Origin: Desulfobulbaceae bacterium UBA2262
GTDB lineage: Bacteria; Desulfobacterota; Desulfobulbia; Desulfobulbales; Desulfurivibrionaceae
Direction: 5' to 3'
DNA: 12,799 nt
Assembly: GCA_002347185.1 (NCBI GenBank)
Contig: DDXK01000031.1
Location: forward strand, 7,065 to 19,863
The notes under the pieces are model-generated. The model was not told where the DNA came from. It saw only the letters and a list, made by a program, of their open reading frames with translations, and did no database searches. Position 1 is the stretch's first letter. Each line of letters starts with the position of its first letter. Both the position numbers and the translations under genes were made by a program. This document shows positions 1 to 5,519 of the stretch, piece by piece.

Positions 1-329
1 AGGCGGGCGAGGCTTGGCAGGCAGGCGGTGGCACCCTGGTATTTGAGGCGGTGGATCAGGGTTTTCACCGGCTCGTCATAGAGGAGCAGAGCCCGGGCGG
101 CGGTGAAATGGTATTTTTGGGTCAGGCAGGCGCCGCAAAAATGGTCGCCGCCTGCAGCCTTTGGAAAATGGCGGCCGCAGCAGGGGCAAAGGGGAGAGGA
201 GAGAAAGGAGAGCCGGGGAAGGCAGTCGGCGCAGAAAAGGATTCCCTGGGAGGAGGGGAGCGCGGTCTCGCAGGCGAGGCAGTGGGGAGGAAAGAGAAGA
301 TCCATCAGGGAGCGGCAGAAGCGCCTCAT
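1..329 (-). CDS. comF: ComF family protein, N-terminal part (runs off left edge)
   Basis: The first ~109 residues of a ComF-type protein are visible. The rest, including the phosphoribosyltransferase domain with its PRPP loop, lies beyond position 1. The N-terminal region carries the zinc-finger pattern of the family: C19-x2-C22 (CLAC), C36-x2-C39 (CADC), a CPCC pair near 53-56, and CGAC near 71-74. It is followed by the hallmark stretch YDEPVKTLIHRLKYQG. In naturally competent bacteria ComF is a cytoplasmic factor needed for DNA uptake. In many others the homologue is an amidophosphoribosyltransferase-like protein of uncertain role. The start ATG at 329-327 overlaps the stop of the upstream NUDIX gene as ATGA, so the two are probably translationally coupled. 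The family call is firm; the biological role here is not. Confidence 0.88.
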   Translation of the reverse strand, partial: MRRFCRSLMDLLFPPHCLACETALPSSQGILFCADCLPRLSFLSSPLCPCCGRHFPKAAGGDHFCGACLTQKYHFTAARALLLYDEPVKTLIHRLKYQGATACLPSLAR

Positions 330-835
330 CCGCCACCCCCGGCGAGAAAACGCTTCAGGACCATGATGCCGTCCGGGGTGAAGGGTTCCTTCTCGCTCAA
401 GGAAAGCGCCTCCTCCACCGGCAGAAAAAAGGCCTCTGCCACCTCTTCCTCCTGGAGACGGAAGGGTCCGTCGCAGCGGGCTGAGAAAAGACGGCCCCAG
501 ACCCGGTTGCCGCCATCCTCGTGGTAAAAATCGAAATGGGCGGCGAGGCGGGCCTTGTGCACGCCCAGTTCCTCGGCCAGCTCGCGTGCGGCGGCCGCCG
601 GCCATGTTTCGTCGTCGGCCAGCAGCACCCCGCCGGTGGCCACATCGTACCAGCCAGGATAGATGTCCTTGCGCAGGGTCCGCTTTTGGACGAGGATTTT
701 CCCCTCGCGGTTGAAAACCAGGATATAGCTGGCCCGGTGGATGAGTCCCTGCTGGCGCATGATTTTTCTGGGAACCTTGCCGAGCGGCTTGTTGTCGGCA
801 TCGACAATGAGTACTATTTCGTCTCCGGGCTGCAT
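326..835 (-). CDS. NUDIX hydrolase, YfcD-like
   Basis: A 169-residue NUDIX protein. The N-terminal part (5-66) has the pattern seen in YfcD/IDI-like NUDIX proteins, with DADNKPLGKVPR, LIHRASYILVFN and LVQKRTLRKD. The NUDIX helix follows at about 68-92, with metal-binding REXXEE at R84 E85 and E88 E89 and then LGV. The glycine-rich start of the box is GGVLLADDE, so the usual glycine is one residue further from the first glutamate than in the canonical GX5E. Such enzymes hydrolyse nucleoside-diphosphate-linked substrates in the cytoplasm; the substrate cannot be told from sequence. I chose the ATG at 835 because AAGGAAG lies just upstream. An in-frame extension to 937 adds 34 basic residues with no family resemblance. 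The gene ends in an ATGA overlap with comF and diverges from ftsH. Confidence 0.87.
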   Translation of the reverse strand: MQPGDEIVLIVDADNKPLGKVPRKIMRQQGLIHRASYILVFNREGKILVQKRTLRKDIYPGWYDVATGGVLLADDETWPAAAARELAEELGVHKARLAAHFDFYHEDGGNRVWGRLFSARCDGPFRLQEEEVAEAFFLPVEEALSLSEKEPFTPDGIMVLKRFLAGGGG

Positions 836-892
836 CTTCCTTCTCTGCGGGCGCTTGCGACAGCAATTGGCGGTTTGCGAAAGGGCAAAACT

Positions 893-922
893 CTTATACC
901 ATGGAAAGCGGAGGGCAGGAAA
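893..922 (-). promoter_or_regulatory. Possible promoter for the NUDIX-comF pair
   Basis: Read on the minus strand, TATAAG (898-893) matches the -10 consensus at five of six bases. TTTCCT (922-917) lies 18 bp upstream as a poor -35. The predicted transcript would start about 50 nt before the NUDIX ATG at 835. The 136-bp gap must also hold the ftsH promoter, for which I see no convincing hexamers. Confidence 0.3.
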
Positions 923-971
923 GATGCGGCTCGCCAACCGCCAGGCTTATTTACGAACAGGATAGGGAATC

Positions 972-2795
972 ATGGAAAAAAAATTACAGTTTTCAGTTAC
1001 TTACATTTTCATTGCCATAGCGGTTTTTCTGCTGCTCCAGAGCTGGCTCTCGCCTCGGATCAACAATGTTTCCTACAGCCAGTTCAAGAGCTACGTGGCC
1101 GAGGACAAGATCAACTCGGTGGTGATCTCCTCAAATCTGCTCAAGGGCTACGAAACGCTGGTGACCAGCAAGAAGGAGCCGATGTTTCCCGAGGCCCTCT
1201 ATGTCACCCCCCGCATCGATGACCGGAATCTGGTCGATTTCCTGGAAAAGCACGAGGTGGACATCATTGCCGCCAACGAGCATACCTTTCTCCGCACCCT
1301 GCTTTCCTGGATACTGCCCACCCTTTTCTTCGTCGGGGTCTGGATGTTCATGATGCGCCGCATGGGCCAGGGGGCTGGCGGCGGCATGATGACCCTGGGC
1401 AAGTCCAAGGCCAAGATCATCGCCCAGACCGATCTCGGGGTCAACTTCGATTCGGTGGCCGGCCAGGAAGAGGCCAAGCAGGAGCTGGCCGAGGTGATCG
1501 AGTTTTTGAAAAATCCCGGCAAGTTCACCAGGCTTGGCGCCAGGATCCCCAAGGGCATCCTCCTGGTCGGTCCCCCGGGTACGGGCAAGACCCTGCTTGC
1601 CAAGGCGGTGGCCGGCGAATCCGGGGTGGCCTTCTTTTCCATCAGCGGCTCCGATTTCATCGAGATGTTCGTCGGCCTGGGGGCGGCCAGAGTGCGGGAT
1701 CTTTTTGAACAGGCCAATGCCAAGGCGCCCTGCATCGTCTTTATCGACGAGCTCGACTCCCTGGGCAAGGCGAGGGGAAGCGGCATGATGGGGGGCCACG
1801 ACGAGCGGGAACAGACCTTGAATCAGCTCCTGGCCGAGATGGACGGCTTCGAGGTGAACAAAGGGGTGGTGATCCTCGCCGCCACCAACCGGCCCGAGAT
1901 TCTCGATCCGGCCCTGCTCCGGCCCGGCCGTTTCGACCGGCACATCCTGGTGGACAGGCCGGACCTCAAGGAGAGGATCGCCATCCTCAAGGTGCATGTC
2001 AAAGGAATCAAGATGGCCGCCGGGGTGGATCTGGAAATCATTGCCCGCCGCACTCCCGGCTTTACCGGCGCCGACCTTGCCAACCTGGTCAACGAGGCGA
2101 CCCTGCTTGCGGTGCGCAAGGGCAAGGAGCAGGTGGAAGAAGGCGAGTTCGAGGAGGCCATCGACCGCATCATCGCCGGGCTGGAAAAGAAAAACCGGGT
2201 TTTGAACGAGCTGGAAAAAAAGACCGTGGCCTACCATGAAACAGGCCATGCCCTGGTGGCGACCTTCCGCAAGACCGCGGAAAAGGTGCACAAGATTTCC
2301 ATCGTGCCCCGGGGCATCGGCGCTCTGGGCTACACCATGCAGCTGCCCACCGAGGACCGTTTTCTGATGTCAAAAACCGAGCTGCTGGAGAAGATCGACG
2401 TGCTGCTGGGGGGGCGGGCTGCGGAAAAGATCGTTTTCGGCGAAATCACCACCGGCGCCCAGAACGACCTGCAGCGGGCCACCGAGATTGCCCGCAGCAT
2501 GGTGGCCATGTATGGGATGAATGAAAAACTGGGCCAGGTCACCTATCTGCAGCCGGCCAGCCAGTTTCTGCAACAGGGAATTTTTCAGCAGAAGGAGTTC
2601 AGCGACCAGACCGCCCTGCTCATCGACGAGGAGGTGCGGCGGATTGTTGATGAGCGGATGACCGGGGTGGAGCAGACCCTCACCGAACAGCGCGTCTTGC
2701 TGGAAAAGGTGGCGCAAACCCTGCTCGAAAAGGAGGCTCTGGACGACGAGGAGTTCCGCATGCTTCTGGCGGAGGAGAATCAGCCCGCCGCCTGA
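972..2795 (+). CDS. ftsH: ATP-dependent zinc metalloprotease FtsH
   Basis: FtsH is an inner-membrane hexamer that unfolds and degrades membrane and short-lived soluble proteins. The 607 residues show the full order of domains: TM1 at about 9-27, a periplasmic domain at about 28-108, TM2 at about 109-128, then a Gly/Met-rich linker and the AAA+ module. The AAA+ module has Walker A GPPGTGKT (200-207), pore loop FVG (233-235), Walker B CIVFIDE (254-260), and a second region of homology 304-323 with arginine fingers R320 and R323. The zinc protease site is HETGH (422-426), with D499 in TGAQNDL as third ligand. The start ATG follows AGGATAGGGAATC. Several usually invariant positions differ: IDELDSLGKARG where FIDEIDAVGRQRG is common, and VGLGAARVRD where VGVGASRVRD is common. 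This suggests a divergent or second FtsH paralogue. The catalytic residues are intact, so it should be active. Confidence 0.97.
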   Translation: MEKKLQFSVTYIFIAIAVFLLLQSWLSPRINNVSYSQFKSYVAEDKINSVVISSNLLKGYETLVTSKKEPMFPEALYVTPRIDDRNLVDFLEKHEVDIIAANEHTFLRTLLSWILPTLFFVGVWMFMMRRMGQGAGGGMMTLGKSKAKIIAQTDLGVNFDSVAGQEEAKQELAEVIEFLKNPGKFTRLGARIPKGILLVGPPGTGKTLLAKAVAGESGVAFFSISGSDFIEMFVGLGAARVRDLFEQANAKAPCIVFIDELDSLGKARGSGMMGGHDEREQTLNQLLAEMDGFEVNKGVVILAATNRPEILDPALLRPGRFDRHILVDRPDLKERIAILKVHVKGIKMAAGVDLEIIARRTPGFTGADLANLVNEATLLAVRKGKEQVEEGEFEEAIDRIIAGLEKKNRVLNELEKKTVAYHETGHALVATFRKTAEKVHKISIVPRGIGALGYTMQLPTEDRFLMSKTELLEKIDVLLGGRAAEKIVFGEITTGAQNDLQRATEIARSMVAMYGMNEKLGQVTYLQPASQFLQQGIFQQKEFSDQTALLIDEEVRRIVDERMTGVEQTLTEQRVLLEKVAQTLLEKEALDDEEFRMLLAEENQPAA

Positions 2796-2805
2796 GGAGG
2801 GAGCC

Positions 2806-2839
2806 GCGCCCGGGGCGAGTTTGCCGCAGCCCCGGGCGC
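2806..2839. terminator. GC-rich hairpin between convergent genes
   Basis: A perfect 11-bp inverted repeat (2806-2816 with 2829-2839, GCGCCCGGGGC and its complement) encloses a 12-nt loop. It starts 11 bp after the ftsH stop and ends 16 bp from the stop of the convergent cytochrome gene. There is no T-tract on either strand, so it is not a classical intrinsic terminator. Its position suggests a bidirectional termination or mRNA-end stabilising structure. Confidence 0.5.
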
Positions 2840-2855
2840 AGGAAGAGTATTTCCG

Positions 2856-3485
2856 TCAGCAGCCTTCCACGGCCGCTGTTTTTTTCTGATGGCACTGGGT
2901 GCAGCTGGTGGGCCCGGCCTGTTTCTCCTTGTGGCAGCCGAGGCAAAGGGCGTGACCCGCCTCCTTGCCCAGGGTGAGGGGACCAGGCGTCTGCTCGCCA
3001 TGGCAGGCGGCGCAGCCGTGCGCATCCCCGTGTTTCCGGTGGGAAAGGGTGATTTTCCCCTGGTTGTTCACCAGAACCACGGTTTCCTGGGCCTGCGCGG
3101 CGTCCATCTCCGCAACGACCGGGGCGGCGAGCTCGGCCACGCTCTTCTCGCCTTTGGCCGCCAGGGAGGCGGCCTCTTCCTGGGCGGCCTCCACGGCAGC
3201 CGCCGCTTTCTCCTGCACCACCTCCGCCGCCTGCCCCGCTTCCTTCACCACTGCCTGGCCCGCATCCTGCGTTGCCTTCACGGCCTCTTCCACGGCGGGG
3301 GCTGCCTGGCTGATGGTCTGCTCGGCCTGCTGCAGGGCTGTGCCGACCGCTTTTTGCGCCTCCTGCACCGCCTGCTCGACCGCCGGCGCGCTGCCCGGCG
3401 CCTCGGCCTTCTTTTCTTCCTGCTGGCCGCAGCCGGAGAGGGTGAGAAGAGAGAGCATTCCGATCAGACAGAGTTTCTTGTGCAT
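2856..3485 (-). CDS. Triheme c7/c3-like cytochrome lipoprotein with Ala-rich helical stalk
   Basis: A 209-residue exported haem protein. Residues 1-19 are a lipoprotein signal with lipobox LSGC, so C19 should be lipidated. Residues ~30-130 are almost entirely Ala, Glu, Gln, Val and Lys and should form a long helix or coiled coil. APAVEQAV at 33 and APAVEEAV at 62 recur 29 residues apart, suggesting an internal duplication. The C-terminal domain (~135-209) holds three CXXCH motifs at 158-162 (CAACH), 181-185 (CLGCH) and 195-199 (CTQCH). H149, H152, H156 and H178 are available as distal ligands. The spacing resembles class III / c7 cytochromes, which are low-potential periplasmic or surface electron carriers. 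The protein ends in a cysteine. The start at 3485 follows AAGGAGG at ideal spacing; an upstream in-frame extension would bury the signal peptide. It appears monocistronic. Its redox partner is unknown. Confidence 0.87.
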   Translation of the reverse strand: MHKKLCLIGMLSLLTLSGCGQQEEKKAEAPGSAPAVEQAVQEAQKAVGTALQQAEQTISQAAPAVEEAVKATQDAGQAVVKEAGQAAEVVQEKAAAAVEAAQEEAASLAAKGEKSVAELAAPVVAEMDAAQAQETVVLVNNQGKITLSHRKHGDAHGCAACHGEQTPGPLTLGKEAGHALCLGCHKEKQAGPTSCTQCHQKKTAAVEGC

Positions 3486-3643
3486 GGGATCCTCCTTGCT
3501 TGCTTTGGATAGGGGAAGGGAGAAACACTCCACCGGCCATGGCGACAAGCCGCAACCTGTTGCAACATTCTGTTAGTGTCGGGGACGGGAGCCCTGCGGT
3601 CAACCATTTTTTGCGCGCAGAAACGCGGAACCGGGTCCTGTGC

Positions 3644-4138
3644 TCATCCGGCCAGGCCCGCCAGCACCTTCTTCACCACGTTGCCGTCCGCCTTCTTGCC
3701 GAAATGTTTCATGATGGGACCCATGGCCTGCATGGCGCTCTTGAACTGGGAAAGATCGACATTGGCCCTGGTCCAGGCGAGAATCTCCTCCTCGCTGGCC
3801 ATCTTCGGGAGGTAGCATTCCAGGATCTGCAGATATTCGGAGGTTGCCTCCTTCTTCAGCTCCAGGGTCTGCTTCTCCGACTTGACCAGTCCCTGGATGA
3901 TCCCCACCACGTCGTCGTCGGTGATCTCCTCCTCCTTTTTGGGGCGGCTCGATTTCTTGCCGCTCTCCAGGGTGATGGGGATGGTGAGCTTGGTGGGAAA
4001 CTCGCTCATGACGATGCGGATGGCGCCCTTGACCGCCTCGTCCTTGGCCAGCATGGCCACCTTGAGGTCGCTTTTCATCTTGGCCAGCAGGCCAAGCTCC
4101 ATGGCGTCGTTCCAGCCGTATTTGCTCTCTGTGCTCAT
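3644..4138 (-). CDS. yqeY: GatB/YqeY domain protein
   Basis: A 164-residue soluble protein of the YqeY family, which resembles the C-terminal tail domain of the GatB subunit of tRNA amidotransferase. Recognisable parts are the N-terminal helix KMKSDLKVAMLAKDEAVKGA, then ITDDDVVGIIQGLVKSEKQ, then ILECYLPKMASEEEI, and the C-terminal GPIMKHFGKKADGNVVKKVL. The family is about 150 residues long, so this copy is full length. A role in tRNA-dependent amidation is often proposed but is not established for stand-alone proteins. A GAGGAA ribosome binding site precedes the ATG at 4138. It is the last gene of a same-strand cluster, 38 bp after the monoheme cytochrome gene. No clear terminator follows in the 158 bp to the next gene. 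Confidence 0.9.
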   Translation of the reverse strand: MSTESKYGWNDAMELGLLAKMKSDLKVAMLAKDEAVKGAIRIVMSEFPTKLTIPITLESGKKSSRPKKEEEITDDDVVGIIQGLVKSEKQTLELKKEATSEYLQILECYLPKMASEEEILAWTRANVDLSQFKSAMQAMGPIMKHFGKKADGNVVKKVLAGLAG

Positions 4139-4176
4139 GCTCTTTCCTCTTCTCTGGCGAAGAAGGGTCTTCTTCG

Positions 4177-4464
4177 CTATTTACAGACAAAATCGGCGCC
4201 GGTCGGCGCCGAGGCCAGGCAGTCGGCAAGGGAAGCGCCTTCCGCCTCGGAGAGCCTGGCGCCCTTGCGGATCATATTTTTAATGGTCCGCTGCCAGGCG
4301 CCCTTGTTTTTTTTCTCCAGGCTCTGGCAGATGCGCGCCTTGGAGTGGCAGGCCTGGCAGTTTGCATTGAGGGTTGCCGCGCACGGCTCTTCTGCGGCAA
4401 GGGCTGCGCCGTTGCTCATGAGCAGGCAGATGAGGAGGCTTATTGCGGGGGCAAGGTTTCTCAT
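4177..4464 (-). CDS. Secreted monoheme cytochrome c
   Basis: A 95-residue protein with a cleavable Sec signal (1-24, hydrophobic core LAPAISLLICLL, likely cut near ALAA-EE). The mature protein is about 70 residues. It has one haem-binding CQACH (36-40) and a following W59-x4-M64 pattern (WQRTIKNMIRKGARLS), in which M64 is the likely second axial ligand. This is typical of small class I-like periplasmic cytochromes. Four further cysteines (C28, C46, C82, C94) could form disulfides in the periplasm, which is unusual for so small a cytochrome. An AAGGAG site lies 7 nt before the ATG at 4464 but only 1 nt before another ATG at 4470, so 4464 is preferred. The gene is 16 bp after the two-TM gene, suggesting co-transcription and perhaps an electron-transfer partnership. 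The partner and acceptor are unknown. Confidence 0.82.
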   Translation of the reverse strand: MRNLAPAISLLICLLMSNGAALAAEEPCAATLNANCQACHSKARICQSLEKKNKGAWQRTIKNMIRKGARLSEAEGASLADCLASAPTGADFVCK

Positions 4465-4480
4465 GGTCATTCTCCTTGGG

Positions 4481-4687
4481 TCAGCCGAATTTCCAGGCGA
4501 GAAGAAGGCCGAGGACCGCGAGACCGGGGCCATTGGCCAGGTAGACGAAAAAAACCAGAGGGTATTTCGGGCCGAGCAGCTCCTTGAGGCGCGGCCGATT
4601 GACAAGCTTCGGGATCCAGAAGGCCACGGAGAGCAGAGAGCCCAGCAGGGCGAGGACGAGACCGGTGGCGTGGAGTATGGCCTGCAT
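4481..4687 (-). CDS. Small two-TM membrane protein, unknown function
   Basis: A 68-residue protein made of two hydrophobic helices (about 4-26 and 44-66). They are joined by a basic loop with IPKLVNRPRLKELLGPKY, which by the positive-inside rule should face the cytoplasm and leave both ends in the periplasm. I do not recognise the family. The start ATG at 4687 is preceded by GGAAGGGG and lies 2 bp after the stop of the preceding small gene. The monoheme cytochrome gene begins 16 bp after its stop. The tight spacing argues for one transcript. Function by association could be an inner-membrane anchor or docking partner for the periplasmic cytochrome, but no sequence motif shows this. Confidence 0.72.
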   Translation of the reverse strand: MQAILHATGLVLALLGSLLSVAFWIPKLVNRPRLKELLGPKYPLVFFVYLANGPGLAVLGLLLAWKFG

Positions 4688-4689
4688 CC

Positions 4690-4905
4690 TCACGCCCCTT
4701 CCAGGGCCCTGATGCGCTCGCTCAGGATGCATATGCAGGCTTCGGCCCGGCCCGCCGCCTGCTCCTTGCCCTTCTGTTCATAGTACATCTGACTCAGCTC
4801 CAGGGATTCCACGGCGAGTTTCAGGTTCTTGAGCTGGGCCTTGTGCGGCTCTGCCTGCCATTGGGCGATAAAGGTTCTGGCTTCTTCTTCGTTGTTGATG
4901 TTCAT
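4690..4905 (-). CDS. Small helical hypothetical protein
   Basis: A 71-residue soluble, largely alpha-helical protein beginning MNINNEEEARTFIAQWQAEP and ending SERIRALEGA. It is rich in Glu, Ala and Lys and has a single CIC pair near residues 57-59. I do not recognise a family. The start at 4905 is preferred over an in-frame ATG at 4935. The promoter -10 at 4955-4960 would leave only about 13 nt of leader for the upstream ATG but about 43 nt for this one, and an AGAAG lies about 10 nt before 4905. The upstream ATG has no ribosome binding site. It is the first gene of the presumed operon leading to the two-TM protein, monoheme cytochrome c and YqeY; only 2 bp separate it from the next gene. Confidence 0.65.
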   Translation of the reverse strand: MNINNEEEARTFIAQWQAEPHKAQLKNLKLAVESLELSQMYYEQKGKEQAAGRAEACICILSERIRALEGA

Positions 4906-4954
4906 GGCGGCGATCTTCTGGCGGCAAGGGTTCATGGGCTTGTTCGAAAAGGAG

Positions 4955-4982
4955 ATTGTACCTTTTTTTCAGAGAATGAAAA
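4955..4982 (-). promoter_or_regulatory. Probable sigma70-type promoter for the 4905-3644 operon
   Basis: On the minus strand TTTTCA (4982-4977) is followed after 16 bp by TACAAT (4960-4955), a five-of-six -10 match. Transcription would start near 4948, about 43 nt before the ATG at 4905. An A-tract fills the spacer just upstream of the -10. Confidence 0.55.
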
Positions 4983-5151
4983 GCAAAAGGAGAGGCGCAA
5001 AACGGCACCGGCAAGCCCCGGCTGCACCGCTTCGGGAAGGTTCCCTGGGCCTCCCGCAGGGCGAAGAGGCGGGGGGAATCGGCGGCGATCGCGTCAAGAC
5101 GCTGCAAAGGTGCGAGTAGAAAAAAGCGTGATATGAAAGAGAGAAGCAACA
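4983..5151. other. Intergenic stretch with no gene seen
   Basis: The gene-free interval from 4906 to 5220 holds the operon promoter at its left end and the rubredoxin-side hairpin at its right end. In between I see no supported coding region: open frames on both strands lack ribosome binding sites and family resemblance. I also see no RNA gene or clear repeat. Confidence 0.5.
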
Positions 5152-5187
5152 GCCCCGGGAAAGCATGGAAAGATGGTTTCCCGGGGC
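5152..5187 (-). terminator. Hairpin downstream of rubredoxin
   Basis: A perfect 11-bp inverted repeat, GCCCCGGGAAA (5152-5162) with its complement at 5177-5187, encloses a 14-nt loop. It lies 33 bp past the rubredoxin stop. On the minus strand it is followed by a T/C-rich run (TGTTGCTTCTCTCTTTC) rather than a pure T-tract, so it is a plausible but not ideal intrinsic terminator. Confidence 0.6.
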
Positions 5188-5220
5188 CAGGGCGGAGAGA
5201 CTCGCCGGATCTGGCGGTGC

Positions 5221-5376
5221 TCAGATCTTGTAGAAATGCTCTTTTTCAGCGCCGCATTTCGGGCAGACCCACTCCGCCGGCAGATCTTCGAAGGCGGTTC
5301 CCGCCTCGACGCCATGTTCGTAGTCTCCTTCCGCAGGGTCATATACATAGCCACAGGGGCATTCATACTTGTCCAT
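5221..5376 (-). CDS. Rubredoxin with a CXC first knuckle
   Basis: A 51-residue rubredoxin, the normal length for the family. It is a small cytoplasmic Fe(Cys)4 electron carrier that in anaerobes serves rubrerythrin, superoxide reductase or rubredoxin:oxygen oxidoreductase. The sequence contains GYVYDPAEGD, the core AFEDLPAEWVCPKCGA and aromatic residues Y4, Y10, Y12, F29, W36 and F48. The second knuckle, C38-P-K-C41-G, is canonical. The first knuckle is C6-P-C8-G, one residue shorter than the usual CXXCG, so the N-terminal metal loop must be tighter. AAGGAG ends 6 nt before the ATG at 5376, which fixes the start. The gene stands alone behind its own promoter with a Fur-type palindrome over the -35, suggesting iron- or oxidant-responsive expression. 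A hairpin follows the stop. A sequencing error in the first knuckle is unlikely because the frame is unbroken. Confidence 0.93.
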   Translation of the reverse strand: MDKYECPCGYVYDPAEGDYEHGVEAGTAFEDLPAEWVCPKCGAEKEHFYKI

Positions 5377-5405
5377 CGCCGTCTCCTTAGTCGTGTTTAT
5401 TATCA

Positions 5406-5434
5406 ATTTTAGCAGGTTATCTTTATTTTGATAA
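5406..5434 (-). promoter_or_regulatory. Rubredoxin promoter
   Basis: On the minus strand TTATCA (5434-5429) and TAAAAT (5411-5406) are separated by exactly 17 bp in a strongly AT-rich island inside GC-rich DNA. Transcription would start near 5399, about 22 nt before the rubredoxin ATG. Confidence 0.7.
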
Positions 5435-5443
5435 TTTTTATCA
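5429..5443. promoter_or_regulatory. Fur-type 7-1-7 palindrome over the rubredoxin -35
   Basis: On the minus strand the 15-mer TGATAAAAATTATCA matches the Fur 7-1-7 pattern TGATAAT-N-ATTATCA at all but one position. It contains the -35 hexamer, so a bound repressor would block RNA polymerase. A related half-site (TTGATAAT) lies at the -10 side near 5399-5406. Fur is the best guess; PerR, which binds a similar AT-rich palindrome, is the alternative. Confidence 0.55.
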
Positions 5444-5457
5444 TATACAGTCTGGGG

Positions 5458-5493
5458 AAAAAATCCAGAAAAAAAGAAGGGCCTGTTTTCTGG
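5458..5493 (-). terminator. Probable intrinsic terminator of the diguanylate cyclase gene
   Basis: On the minus strand CCAGAAAA (5493-5486) pairs with TTTTCTGG (5472-5465) across a 13-nt loop. An A and then six Ts (5463-5458) follow directly. The 8-bp stem is half A-T but the T-tract is well placed, 26 bp past the stop at 5520. Confidence 0.5.
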
Positions 5494-5519
5494 CGCGGCT
5501 GCAGGCGGGAGACGGCGTG

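Noticed and set aside
867..879. Sigma54 (-24/-12) promoter before ftsH
   Set aside because: TTGGCGGTTTGCG looks suggestive, but the GG and GC elements are 6 nt apart instead of 10.
836..937. In-frame N-terminal extension of the NUDIX protein
   Set aside because: The 34 extra residues are basic and unlike the family, cover the only -10-like element, and lack a ribosome binding site. The ATG at 835 has AAGGAAG.
2281..2795. Truncation of the FtsH C-terminus by frameshift
   Set aside because: The protease domain, third zinc ligand and C-terminal helices are all present. The protein is merely short-tailed.
3486..3643. Terminator for the yqeY operon or promoter for the triheme cytochrome
   Set aside because: Only a short GCAAC-CT-GTTGC repeat (3552-3563) and weak CGCG stems are present. 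There is no T-tract and there are no hexamers at usable spacing.
4778..5149. Minus-strand frame starting with a hydrophobic, signal-like segment
   Set aside because: It overlaps the better supported 71-residue gene in another frame, crosses that operon's promoter, and becomes Arg/Gln-rich noise. No ribosome binding site.
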